A stretch of 64,000 nt of DNA from a virus. Positions 40,071 through 48,703 of this stretch are shown in pieces. Location of the stretch: positions 1 to 64,000 of IMG/VR virus record IMGVR_UViG_3300035490_000050. One strand, given 5' to 3'. Made by a program: the position numbers and the translations under genes. Each line of letters opens with the position of its first letter. The stretch's first letter is position 1. The notes beneath the pieces were generated by a model. It was given only the letters and a program-made list of their open reading frames with translations. It was not told the origin of the DNA and did not search any database.

Positions 40071-40466
40071 ATGCCGAGCTATCCGGGACCGGGACTAGCA
40101 GCACCTTTGGCTTACACGAAGCAAGGAATCTTTTGGGCAGGGGAGACAGTAGGAACGACCTTCCCACAATCGTTAAGCACCGCGTTTCAGTTGCAGCGGG
40201 TGGATGGCAATTATTATCCGTGGGGATTTGCTGTGGAGGTACAGTTTACAGGGAATCCTGGCACGACTAAGGTTGACATTATGGGAGCGGAGACGGACAA
40301 CCCTGCCAATTACATCAGTATCGGGTCAATCCAAACATTTACCGCCCCAGTTGCGGGACAGTATGTAGGGCGTTTTGAATCGTTAGCATTATATCCGAGA
40401 TACGTTGCTTTGAACATGACCACGCTAGGAAACTCAGTTCCAGTGACGGCGAAGATTTCGAGGTAA
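40071..40466 (+). CDS. virion-type protein, 131 aa
   Basis: ATG ten bases after the adaptor stop. A small beta-rich protein (VDGNYYPWGFAVEVQFTGNP, then GQYVGRFESLALYPRYVAL). It may be a head-tail joining or minor tail protein. No family was recognised. Confidence 0.5.
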   Translation: MPSYPGPGLAAPLAYTKQGIFWAGETVGTTFPQSLSTAFQLQRVDGNYYPWGFAVEVQFTGNPGTTKVDIMGAETDNPANYISIGSIQTFTAPVAGQYVGRFESLALYPRYVALNMTTLGNSVPVTAKISR

Positions 40467-40470
40467 AAGG

Positions 40471-43400
40471 ATGAAAAGATTTCTCTTACTTTTGGCGCTT
40501 TTGTTTCCTATCGCGGCTCATACACAGACCGCTGCGTATTCGGGATTTTGCGACCAAGGGGCAACTTCGGCTACAACTTCAGGATTGAATAGCACGAATA
40601 AGCTACAGGGGATTATTCCGTACTGTACTGTGACAGTGTACTTAGACGGTGTGGGTCAGGTTTCCAGTGCATCCTATACGAGCGGAGGAACAATTACCGG
40701 AAATATTGGTCAGACTTGCAATGCAACATTTCTTGGAGGCGGTCCTAGCGGATCGGGAGTGATTGCGTTGACTGGAATAAATACAATAGCTGGAGGGACA
40801 GCATTTTCTATTACACCTCCCGGAGTAGGGATATATCCGACAGCACCAACCACAGCTACACTTACGAGCGGAACTGCCACTTGCTCAGGAACAGCTACGG
40901 TTGTTACTTCGTTAATTCCAATCAAGGCTACGATATACAAAGACGCAGCCAACACGCCGCTGACAAACCCTTACCAAACAACTGTAAACGGGCAGATTAC
41001 TTTCTTTGCAGCGACAGGAGTAGGGTACGACATTGTTAAGTCGGGTGGTATTTATCCGCTTGTTTACACAACTCCACTAACTGTTACGGATTGGATAGCG
41101 GGCGGTGGCGGCATGATCTATCCCGGAGCTAATACTATAGGTGTGGGAAATAGTGGGAATAACGCATGGCGGACTCCGACTTACGGTGACATTCTGGCTC
41201 TGTGGAGCGGGATCAAGGACGCGGAGTATTGTCTTGCTGGGGATGGGACCATGCAGCTTTGCGGCAATCTCATCTCCCTTACCACCACAGGCAACCCCGG
41301 TCCGGCAACGCTCTCTCCTACTGGTGCGCTCAATATCCCTACTGGGGTGAACTGGTTTGGATCGGGGAATGCAAATGTCGGTGGGTCGCTGCCGACAGCA
41401 TCGACAGGAAATTATAATACCGCAAGTGGACAATCCGCTCTAATTGCAGATACGACCGGCAGTTATAACACCGCCCTCGGCTATCAGTCTCTCAACGCTA
41501 ATACGACGGGTGTCACTAACACTGGAATTGGATACGAAGCCTTGCAAAATATGGTGACTGGCCAGGAAGATACTGCCGCTGGCGCTTTCACTCTGACTTT
41601 TGACACAGGCGTCGGGTTTAACACTGCCGTGGGTGAAGGAGCACTGTACAGGAATACGACTGGAGGCTACAACGTCGCCATAGGTGACAGTGCGCTTACA
41701 AACCCAACCACAGCATCGGGAAACACGGCAGTTGGGTACAACTCACTCAATGGTGTGTATGGCGGGTCGAGCGTCGGTGGTGAAAATACGGCGGTAGGTA
41801 ACGGCGCTCTCGTGGCTAACACTACAGGAACCTATAACGTCGCCATCGGAGCGATTGCCGGAAATGGAACACCTGCGCTACAAACGGGAACTTACAACAC
41901 GTACCTCGGTTCCGCCGCTACGGCTAATGCGGACGGCTATACAAACAGCACAGCCGTGGGTCACGGTGCTACAATCACCGCCAACAATCAAGTGACCTTG
42001 GGCAATAGCGCCGTTACCAGCATTACAGCACCAGGCATTGCTCCTTCCAGCGGCGGTCCTGATTGTTTGCAGATCAGTAACGCATCTACGGGCGGGCAAG
42101 TTACAACTGGCGGAACAGGCTGTGCAGTCTACTACAACGTGGTCAACTACGGGGCAGTAGCCGACAAGCAGCCGCTATCCGGGTATCTGGTAGCGAGCTT
42201 GACCGCCAGTAGCACGACACTGACTTGCTCGACCTGCGCGTTTACTACGGCAGCGGTGGGGAAGTACGTCACTTTCCAGCCTTACTTCGATGCTTTTACG
42301 CCGTTTGCTACGACGCCAGCCGTAGCTGAGATCACGGCTTATATCTCAGCCACGCAAGTGACACTTAGTAAGACAGCCGCAAACACGGGTAACTTTAGCA
42401 TTGAGTGGGGCACGGACAATGTACCGGCCTTCAATGCCTGTGCAGCCGACGCAATAGCGAAGACTCTTGGGGGAACCTGCATCATCCCGGCCGGAAACTA
42501 CCTGCTGGCGACCTATCCGTACTACATGCTTAACGACGTAAGCGACGATGGTAGTTACTCAGCCAATCCTGGTGGCTCAGGCGGAACGGTCACTTGTACG
42601 CCGTCTTCTGGATCGCTGACTAGTGGTGGCTGTGTAGTGAGCGGAGGAACGCTTTACAAGCACAGCGCGACTTTGCAAACGAGCTATGCAAGCGGCGGCG
42701 GATGCCCTGGAGTTGGGTGGGGTTATGGTCCGTGCGGGTCGGATGTAGTGGTAACAGTGACAACCAATTCCAGTGGCATCCCCACAACCGCAACGGTGGT
42801 GTATGGTGGCTTCAACATCAACTCCCCGGTAACATTCAATGTGGTTCCTCTCGGTGGCGACGGCGCTACGCTGACCGCTACGGAGACAGGCGGCACAATG
42901 AACACGCCCACCTTGACGGCTGGCGGGGATGGCTATACCGCATCCTCAACAGTGCCCTGGTACGCGATTGGCGGAGGCTGCACGGCCTATGAAGGTGTTG
43001 CGGGCGGCCCTAACCCAGTGGCTTACGGAACCGTGCCAACGAACTCCAACGGCTTTGCTTCCGGTGCAGTGACGGTGACACAGAATGCTACCGGCTGCAC
43101 ATCCAATCCGACTATTGTCACAGGACCGGCGGCTTGCAATACAGGTACACTTGGCAGTCCTGTGTGGGGACAGTGTTCCAACATAGCTCCATTGAATTTA
43201 GTTGCGCTGCCGGTTCAGGTGTTGCTGACTGCGGACGTGAATTTTAACGGAGCTTCGGGAGCGGGAGGTCCAGGAGGCGGCGTCAATCTCTATTCCGTAT
43301 GGGATGGAGTGACCGTGGACAATAACCAGCCCATCATGTTCGGCGGCACGATGCAGTACGAGGATATTGGGCAATTCTCGCTAAACAATGGATTTATGGG

Positions 43401-45216
43401 AATTGCGGCAGTCAACAATGCGAACTACACAAAGATTCACGACATCAACTTCAACACCGCTATCGGAATGTGGACAGCCGCGACCGATATTGGGTTCGTT
43501 GCGGATAACTTTGTATTCAATGGGTATGCGTCATGGATCAATGGCGGCGTCTGGTCACACCGTCTCGATTTCCCGGAAGCTAACGGGGGGTTCTTCGATG
43601 CTTTCGCAGTCAGTAACATTCTAGTCCGGGTTGCAGCCTATGGTGGGCCTGGTTCTATTTCGCAGCAACTCGACGACTGGTTCAACAACAACTTCTGGCA
43701 CGCGGAGTTTAGTGGAGCGAGCACAGACTTTCCCGAGACGTGCAAATTTCCGCAAACTGTGAATCAGCGGCAAACAAGCGCGACTTTTAACATCCCTCAA
43801 AGAGCAAACGATATGTGCTATCGTGGCATCTCTTCTCTAGGCATGGCAATTCTCACAAGGGATGCCAGGAGCACCGGCGCGGCTGAGTTCAACAATCTGC
43901 AAGTAAAGGGCGGCAGCAGATATATCTTCTATGGCAGTATCGGCGCAATGCGTATGACAAACCTCGGCGGCGAGGGTCTGACCCCCATTACGGGGACAAG
44001 TGACCCATACCGCAGCGCCACAACGCAGGAAGGTTGGCTGGTTTATACAGGGGATGGCTCCTCTGCGCCTAGCGAGGGGCCACAAATCAACGGGATAGCA
44101 GCTACCGCAAATTCCAACGTCACGCAGACGTTGTGGGATATTAGCGGTCTACTTGTAGTCGGCACTGCGGGACTGCCGTTCGGCACCAAGTGGTACAACC
44201 TTTCCAATAGCAACACGAATACGAGTCAGACGAGCCAGAATCCCGACTTCAACGATCTTATCTCTTTCTACGGAGGGGCTGAGATGGGAGGGCCGACGCC
44301 GGTTAACTCAACCTCTCCCCCGCTCTACTTCGACGCCTATTACACTAACGCTCTACACAGAGTGGGAGCAGTCGTTGGGGAGATGGGTGGTATGGAGTTC
44401 ATGGACCCGACACTCACAACAGACTGGCTGGATGTGCTAGGCACAGGAGTAACGTTCCACGTTCCTGTGAGTGGCATTACGAGTGTCAACGGTCTGCCGA
44501 TGGGTGTTTATAACACGTACACTTACAACATCGGTGGAGCTATTCCGGGGACTTCCACCGGCCAGTACAATACTGCGAGCGGCTACGGTTCCTTAGTGGC
44601 GCTGACTTCGGGAACCAATAACGTCGCATATGGCGCAGAGACGCTAACAACCAACACTACTACCGGCAGTTATAACGCCGCTTTTGGCACGGGAGCTTTG
44701 CAGTTCACAAACGGAAACTACAATACGGGCATCGGTCAGACCGCCTTGGAGTACAACACCAGCGGCACGAACAACACAGCGGTCGGCGCGCTGGCGAGCG
44801 ATTCCAGGAGTTACCTGTCCGGCTGCTCGTTCTTTGGATACAACTCGCAAGCCTCCGCCGACAGCTTATCTGACTGTATGGCGCTCGGAGCGAACTCGAC
44901 TGTAGGAGCAAGCCATCAAGTAGTAATAGGAGCAAGCACGATTACAAGCACGATACTGCAAGGAGCCGTGCAGATTAACGGCACAATCAATGTGGCAACG
45001 GCGCGAAAGGGAACTTTTGTCTGCACTAGCGGGGGCAGCATCGTAGTTTCAAACGCAAACTATTTGGCAACCTCGGATGTAGTGATTACAAACAATTCTC
45101 CTGGGGGAACTGTGTCTTGGGCCCCAAACATCAAAGCATCCACTCCTGGCACCAGCTTTACTGTCATTTGTGCGACTAGCGACACTAGTACGTACAACTA
45201 TGACATTTTGAATTGA
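40471..45216 (+). CDS. giant tail fibre/tailspike with signal peptide
   Basis: 1581 aa. The N-terminus MKRFLLLLALLFPIAAHTQT is a clear Sec signal peptide, unusual for a tail protein. Next comes a beta domain with the GGxGVxPxxP theme shared with the capsid and adaptor proteins. Residues about 313-510 hold NTAxGxxAL-type repeats (YadA-head-like trimeric beta-roll). From about 557 (VVNYGAVADKQPLSGYL) to 1300 there is a pectate-lyase-like beta-helix with a Gly/Thr-rich insertion. A second NTAxGxxAL block lies at about 1364-1480, then a C-terminal cap. It probably binds or cuts host polysaccharide. It looks like a secreted host adhesin recruited by a phage. Confidence 0.7.
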   Translation: MKRFLLLLALLFPIAAHTQTAAYSGFCDQGATSATTSGLNSTNKLQGIIPYCTVTVYLDGVGQVSSASYTSGGTITGNIGQTCNATFLGGGPSGSGVIALTGINTIAGGTAFSITPPGVGIYPTAPTTATLTSGTATCSGTATVVTSLIPIKATIYKDAANTPLTNPYQTTVNGQITFFAATGVGYDIVKSGGIYPLVYTTPLTVTDWIAGGGGMIYPGANTIGVGNSGNNAWRTPTYGDILALWSGIKDAEYCLAGDGTMQLCGNLISLTTTGNPGPATLSPTGALNIPTGVNWFGSGNANVGGSLPTASTGNYNTASGQSALIADTTGSYNTALGYQSLNANTTGVTNTGIGYEALQNMVTGQEDTAAGAFTLTFDTGVGFNTAVGEGALYRNTTGGYNVAIGDSALTNPTTASGNTAVGYNSLNGVYGGSSVGGENTAVGNGALVANTTGTYNVAIGAIAGNGTPALQTGTYNTYLGSAATANADGYTNSTAVGHGATITANNQVTLGNSAVTSITAPGIAPSSGGPDCLQISNASTGGQVTTGGTGCAVYYNVVNYGAVADKQPLSGYLVASLTASSTTLTCSTCAFTTAAVGKYVTFQPYFDAFTPFATTPAVAEITAYISATQVTLSKTAANTGNFSIEWGTDNVPAFNACAADAIAKTLGGTCIIPAGNYLLATYPYYMLNDVSDDGSYSANPGGSGGTVTCTPSSGSLTSGGCVVSGGTLYKHSATLQTSYASGGGCPGVGWGYGPCGSDVVVTVTTNSSGIPTTATVVYGGFNINSPVTFNVVPLGGDGATLTATETGGTMNTPTLTAGGDGYTASSTVPWYAIGGGCTAYEGVAGGPNPVAYGTVPTNSNGFASGAVTVTQNATGCTSNPTIVTGPAACNTGTLGSPVWGQCSNIAPLNLVALPVQVLLTADVNFNGASGAGGPGGGVNLYSVWDGVTVDNNQPIMFGGTMQYEDIGQFSLNNGFMGIAAVNNANYTKIHDINFNTAIGMWTAATDIGFVADNFVFNGYASWINGGVWSHRLDFPEANGGFFDAFAVSNILVRVAAYGGPGSISQQLDDWFNNNFWHAEFSGASTDFPETCKFPQTVNQRQTSATFNIPQRANDMCYRGISSLGMAILTRDARSTGAAEFNNLQVKGGSRYIFYGSIGAMRMTNLGGEGLTPITGTSDPYRSATTQEGWLVYTGDGSSAPSEGPQINGIAATANSNVTQTLWDISGLLVVGTAGLPFGTKWYNLSNSNTNTSQTSQNPDFNDLISFYGGAEMGGPTPVNSTSPPLYFDAYYTNALHRVGAVVGEMGGMEFMDPTLTTDWLDVLGTGVTFHVPVSGITSVNGLPMGVYNTYTYNIGGAIPGTSTGQYNTASGYGSLVALTSGTNNVAYGAETLTTNTTTGSYNAAFGTGALQFTNGNYNTGIGQTALEYNTSGTNNTAVGALASDSRSYLSGCSFFGYNSQASADSLSDCMALGANSTVGASHQVVIGASTITSTILQGAVQINGTINVATARKGTFVCTSGGSIVVSNANYLATSDVVITNNSPGGTVSWAPNIKASTPGTSFTVICATSDTSTYNYDILN

Positions 45217-45303
45217 GCATAACCGCAGCGCCGCGCATCGCTGGCTTCCCAGTAATCGGAAGGGCCGGGACGAGCAAGGCAAACTGAAAACTGGGGTGAA
45301 GGA

Positions 45304-45810
45304 ATGGAGTCACACGCTGACACCGAAACACAGCGCCAGCATGTTAACCGAATTGAGCGCATGGAGGAGCATGTTGGCACATTGGAGACGAAGATGGAAC
45401 GGGTGATTGAGCGTCAGAATACTGTCTGGTCTGATCTATACGGAGGGGCAGGAGAAACGGGGATAGTAGATACCGTAAAAGCCTCTTTTATTAAATCAGC
45501 AACGATTGCCGAAGTGTCAGAGGCATCGGCAAAAAGGCGGCATAATACAATCCTCATTTTGCTTGCCATTCTCTCGTTGCTTGTTGCGATCGCCGCACTT
45601 CCTCAAGTCGTCAAACTCTTTCATGCCATCACCGACAATGCTCCACAATTATTCACCCCGCAAGGTTTTCACAAAGTGATTGACGCGGCAACGATACCCC
45701 CTGAAGGGCTTACGCGCCGGAAGGATGAACCAGTGTACGCAACCAAGCAATCTACGCAGGACGCCGGAGGATTCAACGCCACTACAATGTGGCAGAAGGA
45801 GAACCAATGA
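45304..45810 (+). CDS. XhlA-like coiled-coil membrane protein
   Basis: 168 aa. A coiled coil (RIERMEEHVGTLETKMERVI, about 16-35) precedes one hydrophobic helix near 80-100 (HNTILILLAILSLLVAIAAL). The layout resembles the phage/hemolysin XhlA family that acts with holins. The tail after the membrane segment is soluble. It stands first in a cluster of lysis and membrane genes. Confidence 0.55.
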   Translation: MESHADTETQRQHVNRIERMEEHVGTLETKMERVIERQNTVWSDLYGGAGETGIVDTVKASFIKSATIAEVSEASAKRRHNTILILLAILSLLVAIAALPQVVKLFHAITDNAPQLFTPQGFHKVIDAATIPPEGLTRRKDEPVYATKQSTQDAGGFNATTMWQKENQ

Positions 45811-46073
45811 CAGAGCCTATCGTACCGCCGCGCCCGTGGGACCCGCCAGGGCCGATACAGTGCGTCCATTGCGGCGCGAAGCTCAAGGGTACAAAGGTTT
45901 GCCCGAAGTGCGGTAAGAAGCAGGTTCCCGTGGCCGACTTCTCTGTGCAGCAAATCGCGGCAGGGCTGGAGATTCCGAACAACCCCAGCCGTCTGAGCAT
46001 GGTTGCGGAGATTGGCGACCGGGCGCTGGCGAAGGCAGTCGAGGCCAAGCGCGGGCTGAAACCGATCATCTAG
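45807..46073 (+). CDS. zinc-ribbon protein, 88 aa
   Basis: ATG at 45807 overlaps the previous stop and has AAGGAG upstream. CVHCGAKLKGTKVCPKCGKK near residue 19 is a classic zinc ribbon, followed by a helical domain. The role in a lysis neighbourhood is unclear. Confidence 0.6.
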   Translation: MTEPIVPPRPWDPPGPIQCVHCGAKLKGTKVCPKCGKKQVPVADFSVQQIAAGLEIPNNPSRLSMVAEIGDRALAKAVEAKRGLKPII

Positions 46074-46101
46074 GCGCGCGCAGAAATAGTTTCGCAACCC
46101 C

Positions 46102-46136
46102 TTGACAAGGCGCTGACGTAGGGTACATTATGTACC
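46102..46136 (+). promoter_or_regulatory. promoter with palindromic operator
   Basis: TTGACA at 46102-46107 and TACATT at 46124-46129 (16-base spacer). A perfect palindrome GGTACAT-T-ATGTACC (46122-46136) covers the -10 and ends two bases before the ATG at 46138. This layout fits autoregulation by the small ribbon-helix-helix protein that follows. Confidence 0.6.
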
Positions 46137-46137
46137 T

Positions 46138-46272
46138 ATGAGTACCAAGGTTGTCAGATTCGAGCCGGAACTTCACGCCAGAATGAAGGCGCGGGCGGCT
46201 GTCTGCCAGATGACCATCAAGGGCTGGTTGAAGGCGCTGATCGAGGTCGAACTCAAGCGGGAGCCGAAATGA
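46138..46272 (+). CDS. ribbon-helix-helix (CopG/Arc-type) regulator, 44 aa
   Basis: Found by eye. The product MSTKVVRFEPELHARMKARA continues as AVCQMTIKGWLKALIEVELK. A beta strand (VVRFEP) and two helices fit the CopG/Arc fold, in which strand dimers bind DNA. The mRNA starts almost at the ATG, so it would be leaderless. A palindromic operator overlaps its promoter. It ends LKREPK, overlapping the next gene as ATGA. Confidence 0.7.
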   Translation: MSTKVVRFEPELHARMKARAAVCQMTIKGWLKALIEVELKREPK

Positions 46273-46487
46273 GCGTCTGTTACATTGCCGCCCCGTTCAT
46301 TCCTTGGTGGGATGAGGCTGAAACAGGACCAGCCCCATTATGTGAAAGATGCGGGGCCGCGATGGTGCGTTTCCCAACACCTACAGACGCACTTCCAGAG
46401 AACACGCCTCCATTGGGTTGGCGTCCTGGCTGGAAATGCCTCTCTTGCGATAATTACCGCGGCGACGAACTCACGGAGCCGCGATGA
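46269..46487 (+). CDS. zinc-ribbon protein, 72 aa
   Basis: ATG overlaps the previous stop and has GGGAG upstream. CERCG near residue 25 and CLSCD near residue 57 form a two-pair zinc site with a Pro-rich stretch between. The role is unknown. Confidence 0.6.
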   Translation: MSVCYIAAPFIPWWDEAETGPAPLCERCGAAMVRFPTPTDALPENTPPLGWRPGWKCLSCDNYRGDELTEPR

Positions 46488-46519
46488 TGCCTGTCGAGCG
46501 CGGGAAGGAGCCGAAATGA
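46484..46519 (+). CDS. 11-codon ORF between coupled genes
   Basis: A tiny frame MMPVERGKEPK overlaps both neighbours by ATGA. Its end (GGGAAGGAGCCGAAATGAGC) closely matches the 3' end of the ribbon-helix-helix gene, so it may be a leftover of a duplication that supplies the ribosome binding site for the next gene. Confidence 0.3.
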   Translation: MMPVERGKEPK

Positions 46520-46644
46520 GCCTGACCTTTTGCATTGTCGGTATCGCGCTGGGCTTTGCGCTTATCATAGCGGGCCTATTTGCAGCCTTTATAGGCGTGG
46601 GAATGCTCCTGGCATGGGCGGAGCGGAAGGAGAACGGAAGATGA
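46516..46644 (+). CDS. 42-aa single-pass membrane protein
   Basis: ATG at 46516 after AAGGAG. The product MSLTFCIVGIALGFALIIAG then LFAAFIGVGMLLAWAERKEN has one long hydrophobic helix and a charged end. It could be an antiholin or a small lysis accessory. Confidence 0.55.
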   Translation: MSLTFCIVGIALGFALIIAGLFAAFIGVGMLLAWAERKENGR

Positions 46645-46934
46645 ACTATCTGAGCGCGTGGTTTAAGGCGCACAACTGGAGTACGCACAGCATCGCCGTG
46701 GTGCTGGCCGGACTTGCAACTTTGATTGTTACGGACCCTCAGGCAAAGGCATTCGTGCTGCAATTCTTCAAAAACAACCCTGACCTGGGTACGGCCATCG
46801 TGACGCTGGCGGGCATCTATGTGACCTACAAGACTTCGCACAGCCCCGCCGGAATCGTGGCAGCATCGAAGGCTATCATGTCCAACGGCAACGCCCCCAC
46901 CGCCGCGCAGATAGACGCGGCCACAACGAAGTAA
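46641..46934 (+). CDS. holin-like protein, 97 aa
   Basis: ATG overlaps the previous stop; AAGGAG lies upstream. Two hydrophobic helices (HSIAVVLAGLATLIVT and LGTAIVTLAGIYVTY) separated by a charged turn suit a class II holin. A polar tail follows. It lies upstream of the endolysin at 47935. The family is not certain. Confidence 0.6.
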   Translation: MNYLSAWFKAHNWSTHSIAVVLAGLATLIVTDPQAKAFVLQFFKNNPDLGTAIVTLAGIYVTYKTSHSPAGIVAASKAIMSNGNAPTAAQIDAATTK

Positions 46935-46961
46935 CCCGCGCTCCGGCGCAAGGAGAACACC

Positions 46962-47561
46962 ATGAAGTATTATGTCTACGCACCGATCATCGCAGTGTTA
47001 TGTGCGCTGATGATCGTTCCCATAACCGCGTGTTCGCCGTCGCAAGCGAATATCAACAAAGCCGTCACTGACATTGGAAACGTGATGGGGATTGTCAACA
47101 CTTCCCTGACCGCTCTCCAGGCTGACATCGCTCTGTTCCCCGCAAACGACCAAACGGTGATTGGGCCTTACGTCTCCAAGGGAATCACGGACAGTGCAGC
47201 GGTCAAGTCTTTGTGTGCAACCTACCTAGCGGCTCCGAGTGCGAGCGTGTTGAGTCAAATCTCTGCCACGTTCTCATCTTTAGCGGCTGATGGAGCATCG
47301 GCAACATTGAGCATTCTGCAAATCAAAGACCCCAATTCGCAGCAGATCGCCAGGGGCATCATAGCCGCTATCGCTACCGCATTAGCTATTGCCAGCGTTT
47401 ATCTGGCTAATACGGGCGTAGCAACTCCGGCCTCGACCACAGCTTCGATTGAGACTATGAAGCCATTTGTAGACCGCGCACAGTTGGCAAATGAACTCCA
47501 GAGAGCGAAGAATCAGGGACTCGCGCCACAGAGCTACACGCTGGCACAGGCTGGATTTTAA
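46962..47561 (+). CDS. phage lipoprotein, 199 aa
   Basis: The N-terminus ends in VPITAC-SPS, a good lipobox, so the mature protein should be lipid-anchored. The middle is Ala/Ser-rich with helices. It ends in QGLAPQSYTLAQAGF. It may act as an outer-membrane spanin or a superinfection-exclusion protein. Its position among holin-like and endolysin genes favours a lysis role. Confidence 0.55.
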   Translation: MKYYVYAPIIAVLCALMIVPITACSPSQANINKAVTDIGNVMGIVNTSLTALQADIALFPANDQTVIGPYVSKGITDSAAVKSLCATYLAAPSASVLSQISATFSSLAADGASATLSILQIKDPNSQQIARGIIAAIATALAIASVYLANTGVATPASTTASIETMKPFVDRAQLANELQRAKNQGLAPQSYTLAQAGF

Positions 47562-47835
47562 TGGCGAACGCCGTCATCAAGTAGGGCGGCGGCAAGGTTG
47601 CGCGGCGGCGTGGATAGGACACGCGGTGAAGACCAGACCGAGGCGCATTGGAACTGCCCACGTGGTGAGCTTTCATACAATGCGCAGCGGCGTAATCTAG
47701 GCCAAAAGCCAAAGGCTGGAGCCGGTATCAAACCCGGCCCGCGCAATAAGTATTTGCTTTATGTGGGAATGTTTCACACTATCCCACACAGGTTGCGCCG
47801 GTCGCGGGATGCGGAGAAACGGCGTAAGGAGACGC
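47562..47835 (+). other. gap without a clear gene
   Basis: After the lipoprotein stop a seven-codon frame (MANAVIK, 47562) ends at once. A 126-codon frame opens from a TTG at 47598 without a ribosome site and runs through the next gene. The product contains CPRGELSYNAQRRNLGQKPK but matches nothing I recognise. I regard the stretch as uncertain. Confidence 0.3.
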
Positions 47836-47934
47836 ATGACCTACAACGCGCAGTGCGCCGCGTTCGTGCTCGTGGTCGCTGGTCTGTGCTGGGCGCTCCT
47901 GCGAGCGGGCATTCAGAGAGGATGGTGGGAGTGA
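47836..47934 (+). CDS. 32-aa membrane microprotein
   Basis: Found by eye. ATG at 47836 after TAAGGAG. Product MTYNAQCAAFVLVVAGLCWA then LLRAGIQRGWWE has one hydrophobic helix and an aromatic end. The stop directly precedes the endolysin ATG. It may be a pinholin-like or spanin-like helper. Confidence 0.55.
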   Translation: MTYNAQCAAFVLVVAGLCWALLRAGIQRGWWE

Positions 47935-48447
47935 ATGGCAGATTTTTCTACTTGTTTAGCTTGGACGTTGACTTTTGAAGACCCATTGCACAAGTACGCT
48001 ACAACTCCTGATTCTCCACTCGGTTCCTATGCTATTGCCGGAATCAACTCTGCCGCATGGCCGAAGGATTTTGCTACAATTAACGCGCTAGGACCAGACT
48101 ATCGACCAGCGGCGGTGGCACAGTTCTATCAAGAAGAATTTTGGAATCAATGGTTTGAGCAATTGACATCAGATGATGTTGCTAAACGTGTCTTTGATGA
48201 AGGAGTAAACGACGGGACTGGACCAGATGTAAAGATTTTCCAGAGAGCGATAAATTCTCTTAGAGGTACGCTTGTTGTCGATGGTCAATTAGGACCGGCT
48301 ACGATGGCGGCTGCAAATAATCTTCCTTCGGATGCTCTTGTAGCCGCGTTTAAGGCAGGGCGAGTGGCTCACTACCAAGCCATTGTTGCCGCCAACCCTG
48401 CGGATGAAAAATATTTAACAGGGTGGCTTGCACGAGCTAATATGTAG
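47935..48447 (+). CDS. endolysin, GH108-type muramidase
   Basis: 170 aa. The N-terminal part (LAWTLTFEDPLHKY, catalytic-type Glu at 15) and the segment FYQEEFWNQWFEQL suit the GH108 muramidase fold. A second domain with VFDEGVNDG, then QRAINSLRG, VVDGQLGPATMAAANNLP, resembles the putative peptidoglycan-binding domain PG_binding_3. It cuts the cell wall at the end of infection. It starts right after the 32-aa membrane gene and ends before a strong terminator. Confidence 0.75.
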   Translation: MADFSTCLAWTLTFEDPLHKYATTPDSPLGSYAIAGINSAAWPKDFATINALGPDYRPAAVAQFYQEEFWNQWFEQLTSDDVAKRVFDEGVNDGTGPDVKIFQRAINSLRGTLVVDGQLGPATMAAANNLPSDALVAAFKAGRVAHYQAIVAANPADEKYLTGWLARANM

Positions 48448-48478
48448 GTTAGAATGTAGACAACGGTCCACCGGGAGA

Positions 48479-48505
48479 GGGGCAGGCTTCGGCTTGCCCC
48501 TTTTT
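48479..48505 (+). terminator. strong intrinsic terminator
   Basis: GGGGCAGGC (48479-48487) and GCTTGCCCC (48492-48500) close over a TTCG loop, followed by TTTTT (48501-48505). It ends the lysis transcription unit. Confidence 0.85.
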
Positions 48506-48522
48506 GCGTGTAGGATGATGAT

Positions 48523-48693
48523 GTGCCGACAGAACACTTCAAAGACGAGGAATCGTACCGGAAATCAAGAGCATACACTCATATTCACGGAATCAAAACA
48601 AACGCAAAGTACGTCGTAGTTGGCGGCAAGAAGCACAAGGTTAAGCACAGCAAAAAGAAGTCGGCGCACAAGAAAGTTTCCGCAAAGCGATAA
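48523..48693 (+). CDS. 56-aa basic microprotein
   Basis: Found by eye. GTG at 48523 after TAGGA; product starts MPTEHFKDEESYRKSRAYTH and ends VKHSKKKSAHKKVSAKR. An out-of-frame ATG at 48521 gives no sensible product. Like its relatives it ends in Lys-rich sequence. Confidence 0.55.
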   Translation: MPTEHFKDEESYRKSRAYTHIHGIKTNAKYVVVGGKKHKVKHSKKKSAHKKVSAKR

Positions 48694-48703
48694 GGAGAAA
48701 CCA

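Noticed and set aside
47598-47978. 126-codon frame over the 32-aa membrane gene
   Set aside because: Needs a TTG start without a ribosome site and runs through two genes with good starts; composition is Arg-rich shadow.
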